From Comamonadaceae bacterium (GTDB taxonomy: Bacteria; Pseudomonadota; Gammaproteobacteria; Burkholderiales; Burkholderiaceae_C): DNA of 64,000 bases. Location: assembly GCA_947373245.1 (NCBI GenBank), contig CANBWY010000001.1, forward strand, positions 1-64,000, written 5' to 3'. A program made the translations under genes and the position numbers. The notes beneath the pieces were generated by a model. That model made no database searches, was not told the origin of the DNA, and saw only the letters and a program-made list of their open reading frames with translations. This document shows, piece after piece, positions 1 through 10,273 of this stretch (positions are counted from its first letter, which is position 1; every line of letters starts with the position of its first letter).

Positions 1-2
1 AC

Positions 3-2261
3 ACCTACGCCACCGCGCGTTTGCTGATGCACACCATCGCCAAAGAGGTGTTGGGCAAAGAGGTGCTGCACGCCGACATGGGCCAGCACTACGCCGAATA
101 TTTCCCACAATTCATCCACAAGGGCGTGGAAAACGACTTGCTCGACGAAGCCATGCTGCAGTTCGACCTGCCGCGTTTGGGTGCTGCGCTCAAAGCTGAG
201 CGTGATTTGAAGTTTGATTACCTCGGCCTGCAAACTTTGTATGACCGCTACTTTTTGCACGTGCGCAAGAACCGCATCGAATTGCCACAAGCCTTCTTCA
301 TGCGCGTGGCCATGGGACTGTCGCTCAACGAAGTGGACCGCGAAGCCCGCGCCATTGAGTTCTACGAAGTGCTCTCTTCTTTCGATTTCATGTCGAGCAC
401 GCCCACGCTGTTCAACAGCGGCACCTTGCGTTCACAGCTCTCTAGCTGTTACTTGTCCACCGTGCCTGACAACTTGGACGGCATCTATGAGTTGATCAAA
501 GAAAACGCCTTGCTGTCTAAATTTGCCGGCGGCTTGGGCAACGACTGGACACGTGTACGCGCTCTGGGCAGCCACATCAAGGGCACCAATGGCGAATCAC
601 AAGGCGTCGTGCCGTTCTTGAAAGTCGTCAACGACACGGCCGTGGCTGTGAACCAAGGCGGCAAGCGCAAAGGCGCTGTGTGTACTTATTTGGAAACTTG
701 GCACTTGGACATCGAAGAGTTCCTCGAGTTGCGCAAGAACACGGGTGACGATCGCCGTCGCACCCACGACATGAACACCGCCAACTGGATTCCCGACTTG
801 TTCATGCGTCGCGTGATGGAAAAAGGCGAATGGACCTTGTTCTCGCCCTCCGACGTGCCTGATTTGCACGACTTGTTCGGCGCCCCCTTCGAGAAAGCCT
901 ATGTGGCCTACGAAGCCAAAGCCAAGCGCGGTGAAATCAAGCCCAGTAAAACGGTGCAAGCCACCGACATGTGGCGCAAGATGCTCACCATGTTGTTTGA
1001 AACAGGCCACCCATGGATCACGTTCAAAGACCCATGCAACGTGCGTTCACCCCAACAACACGTGGGCGTGGTGCACTCGTCTAACCTGTGTACCGAGATC
1101 ACGCTCAACACCAGCGACACCGAAACTGCCGTGTGCAACTTGGGCTCCGTTAACTTGTCTCAACACTTGAAAGACGGCCCCAACGGCAAAGAACTCGACC
1201 ACGACAAACTCAAGCGCACCATCAAAGTGGCCATGCGCATGCTGGACAACGTGATTGATATCAACTACTACGCCGTCAAAAAAGCGCGCGACTCCAACCT
1301 GCGCCACCGACCTGTCGGCATGGGCATCATGGCCTTCCAAGACAGCTTGTACGAAATGCGCGTGCCTTACGCCTCACAAGCAGCTGTTGAGTTTGCTGAC
1401 CGTTCGATGGAAGCCGTTTGCTACTACGCTTACTGGGCGTCCTCTGAATTGGCCAAAGAACGCGGCCAGTACGCCAGCTACAAAGGCTCTTTGTGGGACA
1501 AAGGCATCTTGCCGATCGACTCACTCGACATGCTGGCCGAAGCACGCGGAGGCTACCTCGAAGTGGACCGCGCCAAGACCATGGATTGGGACGCCCTGCG
1601 TGCCAAGATTGCCAAAGACGGCATGCGCAACTCCAACTGCGTGGCCATCGCACCCACCGCCACCATCTCCAACATCATTGGTGTGGACGCATCGATCGAG
1701 CCTTGCTTTGGCAACTTATCCGTCAAGTCCAACTTGTCTGGCGAATTCACCGTCATCAACCACTACTTGGTACACGACTTGAAACGCCTCGGCTTGTGGG
1801 ACGACGTGATGGTCATGGACCTGAAACACTTCGACGGATCACTGCGCCCCATCGACCGCGTGCCACAAGAAATCAAAGCCTTGTACGCCACCGCCTTCGA
1901 AGTAGAAGCTACTTGGTTGGTGGAAGCCGCATCACGTCGCCAAAAGTGGATTGACCAAGCGCAGTCACTCAACATTTACATGGCCGGTGCCTCTGGCAAA
2001 AAGTTAGACGAGACCTACAAGCTTGCATGGTTGCGCGGCTTGAAGACCACCTACTACCTGCGCACATCCAGCGCACAACAAGTTGAGAAATCAACCGTGC
2101 AAGCAGGCTCACACAACGCTGTGTCTTCAGGCCCGGCCACCAGTGGCATGAGCGCACTTGAAGCCGCCGCCGCTGCAGCACACGCGCAGATGAATGCCAT
2201 CCCCGCCACCGACATCAAATTCTGCGGTGTGGATGACCCCACCTGCGAATCGTGTCAGTGA
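3..2261 (+). CDS. nrdA: Ribonucleoside-diphosphate reductase alpha subunit (5' end lies outside window)
   Basis: ORF is open from the window edge. Motifs [32 protein letters not shown]-terminal redox tail DPTCESCQ. Confidence 0.95.
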   Translation, partial: TYATARLLMHTIAKEVLGKEVLHADMGQHYAEYFPQFIHKGVENDLLDEAMLQFDLPRLGAALKAERDLKFDYLGLQTLYDRYFLHVRKNRIELPQAFFMRVAMGLSLNEVDREARAIEFYEVLSSFDFMSSTPTLFNSGTLRSQLSSCYLSTVPDNLDGIYELIKENALLSKFAGGLGNDWTRVRALGSHIKGTNGESQGVVPFLKVVNDTAVAVNQGGKRKGAVCTYLETWHLDIEEFLELRKNTGDDRRRTHDMNTANWIPDLFMRRVMEKGEWTLFSPSDVPDLHDLFGAPFEKAYVAYEAKAKRGEIKPSKTVQATDMWRKMLTMLFETGHPWITFKDPCNVRSPQQHVGVVHSSNLCTEITLNTSDTETAVCNLGSVNLSQHLKDGPNGKELDHDKLKRTIKVAMRMLDNVIDINYYAVKKARDSNLRHRPVGMGIMAFQDSLYEMRVPYASQAAVEFADRSMEAVCYYAYWASSELAKERGQYASYKGSLWDKGILPIDSLDMLAEARGGYLEVDRAKTMDWDALRAKIAKDGMRNSNCVAIAPTATISNIIGVDASIEPCFGNLSVKSNLSGEFTVINHYLVHDLKRLGLWDDVMVMDLKHFDGSLRPIDRVPQEIKALYATAFEVEATWLVEAASRRQKWIDQAQSLNIYMAGASGKKLDETYKLAWLRGLKTTYYLRTSSAQQVEKSTVQAGSHNAVSSGPATSGMSALEAAAAAAHAQMNAIPATDIKFCGVDDPTCESCQ

Positions 2262-2345
2262 TACAACAAAAACACGCAACGAAGTTCACGAATGCTTTGC
2301 GTTTGCCTTCGTTGCATTCATAATTCGTACATTGGATAATTTTTT

Positions 2346-3557
2346 ATGCTGACCTGGGACGAAGAAGTCAAACCCTCATCGCCATCACCTTTTGCAAGCG
2401 GCACCTCTAGCCGCTCGATGGAGCTCCCGCCTCTTTCTGAAACACCGGCCCTACAGCCTGTTGCAGTGGCACGCACGTTGAACGACGGTGCCACAGCACC
2501 TGCGGCCTCACACACCAGCGCAGCAGAGGCACCCAGCACACGTCGCGTGACGGCCGCTGACAAGCGCATCATCAATGGTCAAACCGACGTCAACCAGTTG
2601 GTGCCTTTCAAATACAAATGGGCTTGGGAAAAATACCTCGCCACATGCGCCAACCACTGGATGCCGCAAGAGGTGAACATGACGCGCGACATCGCGTTGT
2701 GGAAAGACCCCAATGGTCTGACCGATGACGAGCGCCGTCTGATCATGCGCAACCTCGGCTTCTTCGTGACCGCCGACTCCTTGGCGGCCAACAACATTGT
2801 GTTGGGCACTTACCGCCACATCACGGCACCCGAGTGCCGCCAATTCTTGCTGCGCCAAGCCTTTGAAGAAGCGATCCACACACACGCTTACCAATACATC
2901 GTCGAGTCTTTGGGCTTGGACGAAGGTGAAATTTTCAACGCGTACCACGAAGTCAAATCCATCCGCGACAAAGATGAGTTCCTGATCCCGTTTATTGACG
3001 CGATCATGGACCCCAACTTCCACACCGGCACACTGCAAACCGACCAAACACTGTTGAAGTCGTTGATCGTGTTCGCTTGCTTGATGGAAGGCTTGTTCTT
3101 CTACGTGGGCTTCACACAGATTTTGGCCTTGGGTCGTCAAAACAAAATGACAGGCGCGGCCGAGCAGTACCAATACATCTTGCGTGACGAGTCCATGCAC
3201 TGCAACTTTGGCATTGACTTGATCAACCAAATCAAACTCGAAAACCCACAACTGTGGACGGCAGAGTTCAAAGAAGAAATCAAAGCCTTGTTCATGCAAG
3301 CCGTTGAACTCGAATACCGCTATGCCGAAGACACCATGCCACGTGGCGTGTTGGGCTTGAACGCCTCGATGTTCAAAGGCTACTTGCGCTACATCGCCAA
3401 CCGACGCGCCACGCAAATCGGTTTGGAAGCCCTCTTCCCCAACGAAGAAAACCCCTTCCCTTGGATGAGCGAGATGATTGACCTCAAAAAAGAACGTAAT
3501 TTCTTTGAAACCCGCGTGATCGAGTACCAATCTGGTGGTGCTCTGTCTTGGGACTGA
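2346..3557 (+). CDS. nrdB: Ribonucleoside-diphosphate reductase beta subunit
   Basis: Class I small subunit motifs ([22 protein letters not shown]); directly follows nrdA. Confidence 0.95.
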   Translation: MLTWDEEVKPSSPSPFASGTSSRSMELPPLSETPALQPVAVARTLNDGATAPAASHTSAAEAPSTRRVTAADKRIINGQTDVNQLVPFKYKWAWEKYLATCANHWMPQEVNMTRDIALWKDPNGLTDDERRLIMRNLGFFVTADSLAANNIVLGTYRHITAPECRQFLLRQAFEEAIHTHAYQYIVESLGLDEGEIFNAYHEVKSIRDKDEFLIPFIDAIMDPNFHTGTLQTDQTLLKSLIVFACLMEGLFFYVGFTQILALGRQNKMTGAAEQYQYILRDESMHCNFGIDLINQIKLENPQLWTAEFKEEIKALFMQAVELEYRYAEDTMPRGVLGLNASMFKGYLRYIANRRATQIGLEALFPNEENPFPWMSEMIDLKKERNFFETRVIEYQSGGALSWD

Positions 3558-3751
3558 TGGCTTAATAAACACACATGTCACCGAATTTGTTCACCACACG
3601 CACAAGCACCCGTTCACGAGGTGCGGTGGTGGACTCACCCTGTTCATGGGGTTGGACCCGGGTCCAGCGCCATGAATCGCTTTGCACACACAAAAAAACC
3701 GTGCGAAGTGTTTTACACCCAATGATCTAAATTCGATCTAGGAGAACAGAA

Positions 3752-4255
3752 ATGGCAACTGCAAAACCCATGGCCGCTAAAAAGGCCCCTGCAAAGAAAG
3801 CTGTCGCGGCCAAAAAGCCAGCAGCCAAAAAAGTCGCGGCTAAAAAGCCAGCAGCTAAAAAAGTAGCGGCCGCAAAGCCTGCTGCTAAAAAAGTTGCAGC
3901 TAAGAAGCCAGTGGCTAAAAAAGTAGCGGCTAAGAAGCCAGCAGCCAAAAAAGTCGCAGCTGCAAAGCCAGCGGCTAAAAAAGTAGCTGCCAAAAAGCCT
4001 GCTGCTAAGAAAGTTGCAGCTAAAAAAGTTGCAGCGAAGAAGCCAGCCGCTAAAGCAGCAGCAGCTAAAAAACCAGCTGCCAAAAAAGTAGCAAAGAAAG
4101 CAGCGGCTAAAAAGCCTGCTGCCAAAAAACCTGCTGCTAAAAAAGCCGCTAAAAAGCCTGCTGCAAAGAAAGCTGCGAAAGCACCCGCTGCCCACGCACA
4201 GACAACGTTGAACCCGCAAGCTGCTTGGCCTTTCCCAACAGCAAGCAAGCCTTAA
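3752..4255 (+). CDS. Histone H1-like Ala/Lys/Pro-rich DNA-binding protein
   Basis: About 140 aa of degenerate KKPAAKKVA repeats; AGGAGA ribosome-binding site upstream of ATG. Confidence 0.85.
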   Translation: MATAKPMAAKKAPAKKAVAAKKPAAKKVAAKKPAAKKVAAAKPAAKKVAAKKPVAKKVAAKKPAAKKVAAAKPAAKKVAAKKPAAKKVAAKKVAAKKPAAKAAAAKKPAAKKVAKKAAAKKPAAKKPAAKKAAKKPAAKKAAKAPAAHAQTTLNPQAAWPFPTASKP

Positions 4256-4291
4256 TCGTCACTGATCAAGGCTACGGTTTACCGTTCGCTC

Positions 4292-4323
4292 AAGCCCGAT
4301 GCCGCAAGGTTTCGGGCTTTTTC
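4292..4323 (+). terminator. Rho-independent terminator after the H1-like gene
   Basis: AAGCCCGA...TTCGGGCTT followed by a T-rich run. Confidence 0.7.
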
Positions 4324-4338
4324 TTCACCCCTTGCCTT

Positions 4339-4647
4339 ATGACGCTACCTGACGTTTCTTATCTGCGCCTTGAAAAAACAGGTGCGGTGATCATAGACAT
4401 TCACGTCATCCCGAACGCCTCACGCACACAGGCCGATGGCTCTCACGATGGGGCATTGCGTGTACGCTTACATGCCCCGCCCGTGGATGGCAAAGCCAAT
4501 TCAGCACTCATTGCATGGTTGGCAGACGCATTGGGCTTGGCCAAACGAGATGTAGAACTGATCCGTGGCCAGACCGCCAAACGAAAACAGCTGCGGGTCA
4601 GCGCAGCTGCTTGCGACAAAGCCGATTGGCCAGCCTTGGCGATCTAA
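4339..4647 (+). CDS. DUF167 (YggU) family protein
   Basis: VIPNASRTQ...LRVRLHAPPVDGKANSALI signature; internal ATG at 4339 lies after the terminator. Confidence 0.8.
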   Translation: MTLPDVSYLRLEKTGAVIIDIHVIPNASRTQADGSHDGALRVRLHAPPVDGKANSALIAWLADALGLAKRDVELIRGQTAKRKQLRVSAAACDKADWPALAI

Positions 4648-4667
4648 GGCGCTTGCGGGCTCTCTGT

Positions 4668-5567
4668 TTAGGCGATGGTCAAACCATCTACTGTGTAGTT
4701 TTGCGGGCCACGCTGGGCAATTTTTAAGGCGCCCACTTGGTTGCCTAAGGCTGCACATTTCGCCAGCGACCAACCTTGCTCCAAGCCAAACAACAGCGCA
4801 CCGCGCCATGCATCGCCACACCCTGTCGGGTCCACCACCGCTGCTGCTTTGATCGGGGGCACAACGGTTTTCTCGCCATCCACCCACACCTCACAGCCAT
4901 GGGCGCCCAAAGTCACGATCAGGCCCTGCACGCGGCGTGAAATATCGGCATAGCTCAAGCCTGTGCGATCACTCAGCATCTTGCCTTCGTAGTCGTTCAC
5001 CGTGACCCAAGTGGCTTGGTCGATGAAGCGCGCCAAATCAGCGCCATCAAACATGGGCAAGCCTTGGCCTGGATCAAACACAAAAGGAATGTCTGCCGCA
5101 TTGAATTGCTCGGCATGCTGCACCATGGCATCTCGGCCATCGGGCGAGATGATGCCGAGTTTGATATCTGCACGTTTTTCAATCTGGGTGGTGTGCGCTT
5201 GCATCATCGCGCCAGGGTGAAACGCCGTGATTTGGTTGTTGTCCCGGTCCGTCATGATCATGGCTTGTGCGGTGTACGTGTCTTGCACTTGGCGCACGTA
5301 CTCGGTCGAAATACCCAGCGTCTTCAAACGCTGCAAATAGTCAGCCGCATCGGTACCCAAAGTCGCCATGGGCAACGGTGTGCCACCCAAGACTTTCAAG
5401 CTGTAGGCAATATTGCCAGCACAACCGCCAAAGTCACGGCGCAACGCGGGCACCAAGAACGAGACGTTCAAGATGTGCAGCTGGTCAGGCAAGATTTGCT
5501 CAGCAAATCGGCCTTCAAAGCTCATGATGGAGTCGAACGCGAGCGAGCCGCAAATCAGCGAAGCCAT
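4668..5567 (-). CDS. PfkB-family carbohydrate/adenosine kinase
   Basis: GGCAGNIAYSL and DPTGCGDAWRGALL motifs. Confidence 0.85.
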   Translation of the reverse strand: MASLICGSLAFDSIMSFEGRFAEQILPDQLHILNVSFLVPALRRDFGGCAGNIAYSLKVLGGTPLPMATLGTDAADYLQRLKTLGISTEYVRQVQDTYTAQAMIMTDRDNNQITAFHPGAMMQAHTTQIEKRADIKLGIISPDGRDAMVQHAEQFNAADIPFVFDPGQGLPMFDGADLARFIDQATWVTVNDYEGKMLSDRTGLSYADISRRVQGLIVTLGAHGCEVWVDGEKTVVPPIKAAAVVDPTGCGDAWRGALLFGLEQGWSLAKCAALGNQVGALKIAQRGPQNYTVDGLTIA

Positions 5568-5585
5568 AGAAATTCTTTCTAGAAA

Positions 5586-6317
5586 TTAAGGGTAAAAAAT
5601 CAGCGCTTTGAAGCCCGTGATGCGCTGGCTGACTTTGTCATCCAAGTCGAAATTCAGTGTGGACCGTACATCGCGCAGCGCTTGCACATGGTCTTTGACC
5701 GCCATTTCATCGGCAGTGAAAACACGGCGCACCAAGACTTGGTCTTGCAAATCGGTGAGACTCAATTCCAAAGCAGGCATGGCCACCGCATGGTGTTGCG
5801 TGTTTTTCAAGCGCAATTGCACGGTGTAGCCGCCTGCTGGGCTTTCGATGAAGCTACTGCTTTCAATCAATACCGCATCTGGCTCACGAGGCCATGTGAC
5901 CTCGCAGGCGCACATGGTCGACAGGATGGGCTTCAAAGCCGGCTCTTCTGCGGCCAGCCAATTGCGCTGCGAGACCAACAACTGCCACAACAACGCCAAG
6001 CTCAAGAGAACCACGCCAGCCAGCCAACCCAAAGGCGGTATGGCTGGCTTGCTGGTGTTGGTGTTGGTACTGCTGCTGTCGGCAACCGGCTTAGCCTCAC
6101 TCGCAGCGACAGCAGGCGCCATCGCCGCACGAAACAAAGAAGGCGCATCGCTACTCGGCGTGGGTAGCGCAGGCACATCAGACTGCACGTCAAAATGAAG
6201 CGCCGCCTCAAACACATGCGCACAACGACCACACCGCACCCACCCTTTGGCCAGCTCAAGCTGTTGGGGCGATACCTTGAAGGCAGTCGCACATTGGGGG
6301 CAGTGGGTGATGTACAT
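5586..6317 (-). CDS. Zinc-ribbon / DUF3426 membrane protein
   Basis: N-terminal CPQCATAFKV...GWVRCGRCAHVFEA (MJ0042-like ribbon), one TM segment, DUF3426-like C-terminus. Confidence 0.8.
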   Translation of the reverse strand: MYITHCPQCATAFKVSPQQLELAKGWVRCGRCAHVFEAALHFDVQSDVPALPTPSSDAPSLFRAAMAPAVAASEAKPVADSSSTNTNTSKPAIPPLGWLAGVVLLSLALLWQLLVSQRNWLAAEEPALKPILSTMCACEVTWPREPDAVLIESSSFIESPAGGYTVQLRLKNTQHHAVAMPALELSLTDLQDQVLVRRVFTADEMAVKDHVQALRDVRSTLNFDLDDKVSQRITGFKALIFYP

Positions 6318-7198
6318 CAGCAGTCGGCGGTCATCAAAATCCAACCGTCTTCAGCGTCGCTCACCTGCAAGCTGCAATAAGGCGCGTAAGCGTCTTTGAG
6401 CTCTTGGGCTTGTCGCTCAAGAATGCCCGCCAGCACCAAGTGTCCGCCTGCGGCCACATGGCTACGCAGCAGCGGCGCCAGCACCTTCAAAGGCGTGGCC
6501 AAGATGTTGGCCAGCACCGTTTGGTAGCGGCCCGTGGCTTTGTCTGGCAAACCTGCGTTCAAGCGCACGTGGTTGGCGTCGGCATTGAGCACGGTGGCTG
6601 TCACCGCCGCTTCGTCAATGTCAACCGCGTCAATCGTGTTCGCGCCATGCAAAGCCGCACCGATGGCCAAAATGCCAGAGCCGCAGCCGTAGTCGAGCAC
6701 GCGTTGGTTCGCCACATCGTGTGTGGCAATCCAGCGCAAACACATGCGTGTGGTGGGGTGCGTGCCCGTGCCAAATGCCAAACCGGGGTCTAAGCGAATG
6801 ACTTTTTTGGCTTGCGCAGGTGGCTCGTGCCAGGTGGGAACAATCCAAAATTCGGGCGTGATTTCAACAGGTGCAAATTGCGACTGCGTCAAACGCACCC
6901 AATCTTGGTCGGCCACCGGCTGAATGCCCAACACGTCGCTTTTGGCAAAGAAGTCTTGCAAGGCCAGTAAACGCGAGGCATCTTGCGCGGCCACTTGCTC
7001 CGCAAACAAGGCCACGATGCGCGAACGCTTCCAGCCTTCTTTGGGGGGCGGCATGCCGGGCTCGCCAAACAAGGCTTGCTCGGCATCGGTTTGGGCATCG
7101 GCGTCTTCGACGGATACGCTCAAAGCATCAAGTGCATCCAGCGCCTCGCAAACAGCTTCCACGCTGTCTTCGGGGCACATCAGTCGCAACTCAAACAT
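6317..7198 (-). CDS. prmA: Ribosomal protein L11 methyltransferase
   Basis: FGTGTHPTTRMCL and VLDYGCGSGILAI; lies downstream of accC. Confidence 0.92.
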   Translation of the reverse strand: MFELRLMCPEDSVEAVCEALDALDALSVSVEDADAQTDAEQALFGEPGMPPPKEGWKRSRIVALFAEQVAAQDASRLLALQDFFAKSDVLGIQPVADQDWVRLTQSQFAPVEITPEFWIVPTWHEPPAQAKKVIRLDPGLAFGTGTHPTTRMCLRWIATHDVANQRVLDYGCGSGILAIGAALHGANTIDAVDIDEAAVTATVLNADANHVRLNAGLPDKATGRYQTVLANILATPLKVLAPLLRSHVAAGGHLVLAGILERQAQELKDAYAPYCSLQVSDAEDGWILMTADC

Positions 7199-8547
7199 CA
7201 GCGCTTGTGAGCAGCGAGCCACTCTTCCAAGTAATGAATGTTGGTGCCACCGGCCATGAACTTGGCGTCCACCATCAATTCGCGGTGCAGCGGAATGTTG
7301 GTGTTGATGCCTTCTACCAAAGTCTCATTCAAAGCCGTACGCATGCGTGCCAAAGCTTCGTCACGGGTGTCGCCGTGCACGATGATCTTGCCAATCATCG
7401 AGTCGTAGTTTGGCGGCACGTAGTAGTTGGTGTAGATGTGTGAGTCCACGCGCACGCCAGGGCCACCGGGCGCATGCCACATGGTGATGCGGCCGGGCGA
7501 TGGGATGAACTTGAACGGGTCTTCCGCATTGATACGGCACTCGATCGAGTGACCGCGTACATGAATGTCTCGCTGTGCAAAAGGCAACTTCAAACCAGCC
7601 GCCACCATGATTTGCGTTTTCACGATGTCAATGCCAGTGATGTATTCGGTCACTGGGTGCTCCACCTGCACGCGGGTGTTCATTTCAATGAAATAGAACT
7701 CGCCGTTTTCGTACAAGAACTCAAACGTGCCCGCACCGCGGTAGCTGATCTTCTTGCAAGCCGCAGCACAACGCTCACCGATCTTGTCGATCAACTTGCG
7801 TGGAATACCAGGCGCTGGCGCTTCTTCGATCACTTTTTGGTGACGACGTTGCATCGAACAATCACGCTCGCCCAAATAAACGGCGTTCTTGTGCTTGTCA
7901 GCCAAGATTTGAATTTCGATGTGACGTGGATTTTGGAGGTACTTCTCCATGTACACGGCGGGGTTGCCGAAGGCGGTCCCGGCTTCCGCTTTGGTCATTG
8001 CCACAGCGTTGATCAAAGCTGCTTCGGTGTGCACCACGCGCATGCCACGACCACCACCACCGCCAGCGGCTTTGATGATGACGGGGTAACCCACGCTCTT
8101 GGCAATGCGTTTGATAGCGGCAGGATCGTCTGGCAACTCGCCTTCAGAACCTGGCACGCAAGGCACGCCCGCTTTGATCATGGCTTGTTTGGCCGACACC
8201 TTGTCGCCCATGATGCGGATAGATTCAGCGGTGGGACCGATGAACTGGAAGCCGCTTTTTTCGACGCGCTCAGCAAAGTCGGCGTTTTCGCTCAAGAAAC
8301 CGTAGCCCGGATGAATGGCTTCAGAGTCTGTCACTTCAGCCGCCGCAATGATCGCGGGCATATTGAGGTAGCTCAGGGTCGATGACGCGGGGCCAATACA
8401 CACGGCTTCGTCGGCTAACTTGACGTATTTGGCGTCACGGTCGGCTTCGGAATACACCATCACCGCTTTGACACCCAGCTCGCGACAGGCGCGTTGAATG
8501 CGCAAGGCGATTTCGCCACGGTTGGCGATCAGGATTTTTTTAAACAT
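7198..8547 (-). CDS. accC: Acetyl-CoA carboxylase biotin carboxylase subunit
   Basis: [21 protein letters not shown] start at 8547; ATP-grasp motifs GGGGRGM and [14 protein letters not shown]. Confidence 0.97.
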   Translation of the reverse strand: MFKKILIANRGEIALRIQRACRELGVKAVMVYSEADRDAKYVKLADEAVCIGPASSTLSYLNMPAIIAAAEVTDSEAIHPGYGFLSENADFAERVEKSGFQFIGPTAESIRIMGDKVSAKQAMIKAGVPCVPGSEGELPDDPAAIKRIAKSVGYPVIIKAAGGGGGRGMRVVHTEAALINAVAMTKAEAGTAFGNPAVYMEKYLQNPRHIEIQILADKHKNAVYLGERDCSMQRRHQKVIEEAPAPGIPRKLIDKIGERCAAACKKISYRGAGTFEFLYENGEFYFIEMNTRVQVEHPVTEYITGIDIVKTQIMVAAGLKLPFAQRDIHVRGHSIECRINAEDPFKFIPSPGRITMWHAPGGPGVRVDSHIYTNYYVPPNYDSMIGKIIVHGDTRDEALARMRTALNETLVEGINTNIPLHRELMVDAKFMAGGTNIHYLEEWLAAHKR

Positions 8548-8560
8548 GGCAGACCCGCCG

Positions 8561-9013
8561 TTATTCAATGATGAACAGGGGTGCGCCGTATTCCACAGCT
8601 TGGCCGTTCTCAGCCAAGATCTTGGTGATCGTGCCAGACTTGTCAGCCTCGATCTCATTCAAGATCTTCATGGCTTCAATGATGCAGATGGTGTCGCCTT
8701 CTTTGACCTGTTGGCCGACTTCGGCAAACGCCTTGGCGCCAGGGCTAGAAGAACGGTAGAAGGTCCCAACCATGGGTGACTTGACGGTGTGGCCAGCCGG
8801 TGCGGCTTCCGCCACCGGAGCGGCAGCAACTGGCGCAGCCGCCACAGGCGCGGCAACTGCGACAGGTGCAGCAGCCATTTGCGTCACCATGGCCACAGGG
8901 GCTGGTGCACTCTTAACGATACGGACCGTGCCTTCTGCCTCGGTAATTTCGAGTTCAGACACATTGGAGTCGGAGACCAGGTCAATCAACGTCTTGAGTT
9001 TTCGCAAATCCAT
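8561..9013 (-). CDS. accB: Biotin carboxyl carrier protein
   Basis: EAMKILNEI biotinylation site and Ala/Pro linker; upstream of accC. Confidence 0.97.
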   Translation of the reverse strand: MDLRKLKTLIDLVSDSNVSELEITEAEGTVRIVKSAPAPVAMVTQMAAAPVAVAAPVAAAPVAAAPVAEAAPAGHTVKSPMVGTFYRSSSPGAKAFAEVGQQVKEGDTICIIEAMKILNEIEADKSGTITKILAENGQAVEYGAPLFIIE

Positions 9014-9085
9014 AACTACATCCTATTTGTTGTAAATAAGTGCCTAATTTACACCAAGTTGCAGATCGACACTTGATAAATCTCG

Positions 9086-9613
9086 TCACTCAAGCCAGTT
9101 TTTGATCTCTTCTGACGTTAATTTACCCAGTTTTCGCTGAATCAAATGTCCTTGCGCATCTAACACCACCGTAAAAGGCAGCCCCCCTACGTCATTGCCC
9201 AGCTTTTTCGTCAACTCTGTCCCATTCAAGCCTGCCAAACCGATGGGGTAATGCACTGGAAATTGGCTCAGGAATTTGCGTACAAGGCTGGGCTGATCAA
9301 TGGCTAAACCCAGCACTTGCCAGCTTTTTTCTTTATTTTGTTGATAAAACGCATCTATTAAGGGCATTTCTTCAACACAAGGGGTACACCAAGTGGCCCA
9401 AAAGTTGATCACCAAGGGCCTCCCCTGAAAGGTGCGCATTGCCAAGGGTTCGCCCGTTGGGGACTCAAACTCAGCTGCCCACAAAGCCTGCATGGCATCT
9501 ATGGGCATCGCGCCAGCCGAATGACGCTTCCAAGCCACTCCGGCACCCGCCAAGGCCGCCAAAGCAGCGACGCTGCCGTACATGGCCGTGCGTCTATTGA
9601 CAGCAAAAATCAT
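9086..9613 (-). CDS. TlpA-family thioredoxin-like protein
   Basis: FWATWCTPCVEEMPLI active site; N-terminal TM/signal. Confidence 0.88.
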   Translation of the reverse strand: MIFAVNRRTAMYGSVAALAALAGAGVAWKRHSAGAMPIDAMQALWAAEFESPTGEPLAMRTFQGRPLVINFWATWCTPCVEEMPLIDAFYQQNKEKSWQVLGLAIDQPSLVRKFLSQFPVHYPIGLAGLNGTELTKKLGNDVGGLPFTVVLDAQGHLIQRKLGKLTSEEIKNWLE

Positions 9614-10200
9614 TCAAAATCCTTTATCAATCTTTTTAATGCAGCCAAATCGCCACGTTGCGTTCGCCCCTGCCCATCCGGTTTCAAAGCGCCACGCAGA
9701 TCATCTAAGTCGTAAATCATCAGATGCACCAGTACTTTTTGATCCAAACCAGGGCAGTTACACAAGATGCTCAGCGCATCCACGGCCTCGCCTTGGAAGC
9801 CTTGAACCGTGCTGACCTCATACCGAACATTGTGGTCTATGAGGCTGATTTCTGCTGATTTTGAGTCATCACAGAATAACTGCAGGTAAATATCCGACAA
9901 CGCTGTCGCCGTGCCTCGCCAAACCGCCCCACCTATATACGGCCTGAAAGTAGCCATGCGCGCCATCCATACCGCCGCTAACTCGCGCAAGGCCGCCAAT
10001 TCGGTGGGTTGGGTGTCAGCACAAAACAGGTGCAAGTATTCGCGGACGGCGTCTTCCACTTGGTCGTTGTTGGGCATCTGGGCGCGCGCATTCAAACCCA
10101 ACTGCTTGACGGCACGGCGTTTGGCGAGGCCGTATTCCAAGCCCTCTTCCACCACCATGCGTGCCGCGGTCGCTGCAATTTCTTCTTGAACCGTATTCAT
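9610..10200 (-). CDS. Conserved hypothetical protein
   Basis: Intact 196 aa ORF overlapping the start of the tlpA-like gene; no family recognised with confidence. Confidence 0.65.
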   Translation of the reverse strand: MNTVQEEIAATAARMVVEEGLEYGLAKRRAVKQLGLNARAQMPNNDQVEDAVREYLHLFCADTQPTELAALRELAAVWMARMATFRPYIGGAVWRGTATALSDIYLQLFCDDSKSAEISLIDHNVRYEVSTVQGFQGEAVDALSILCNCPGLDQKVLVHLMIYDLDDLRGALKPDGQGRTQRGDLAALKRLIKDFE

Positions 10201-10273
10201 ATAAGTAGCGATTGTGAGGCTCTAGAGACTGCGACGCATGGAACGGCCCGATACACCCTCCTAAAATGGACCA

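Noticed and set aside
2508-3581. 357-aa minus ORF antisense to nrdB, and similar long antisense ORFs opposite accC, ftsZ, murF, ftsI and others
   Set aside because: Typical of GC-rich coding DNA; no recognisable domains, and the sense strand encodes well-known proteins.
3575-3730. 51-codon ORF (MSPNLFTTRTSTRSRG...) between nrdB and the H1-like gene
   Set aside because: No ribosome-binding site and no recognisable features; region also contains the palindrome TGGACCCGGGTCCA (3653-3666), which alone is too short to interpret.
3752-4200. Repetitive DNA considered as a CRISPR-like array
   Set aside because: Repeats are contiguous, in frame and degenerate, with no spacers; they encode KKPAAKK units.
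3713-4248. Long minus-strand ORFs opposite the H1-like gene (CFFS- and AAGFLAAT-type repeats)
   Set aside because: Antisense artefacts of the Ala/Lys codon repeats on the + strand.
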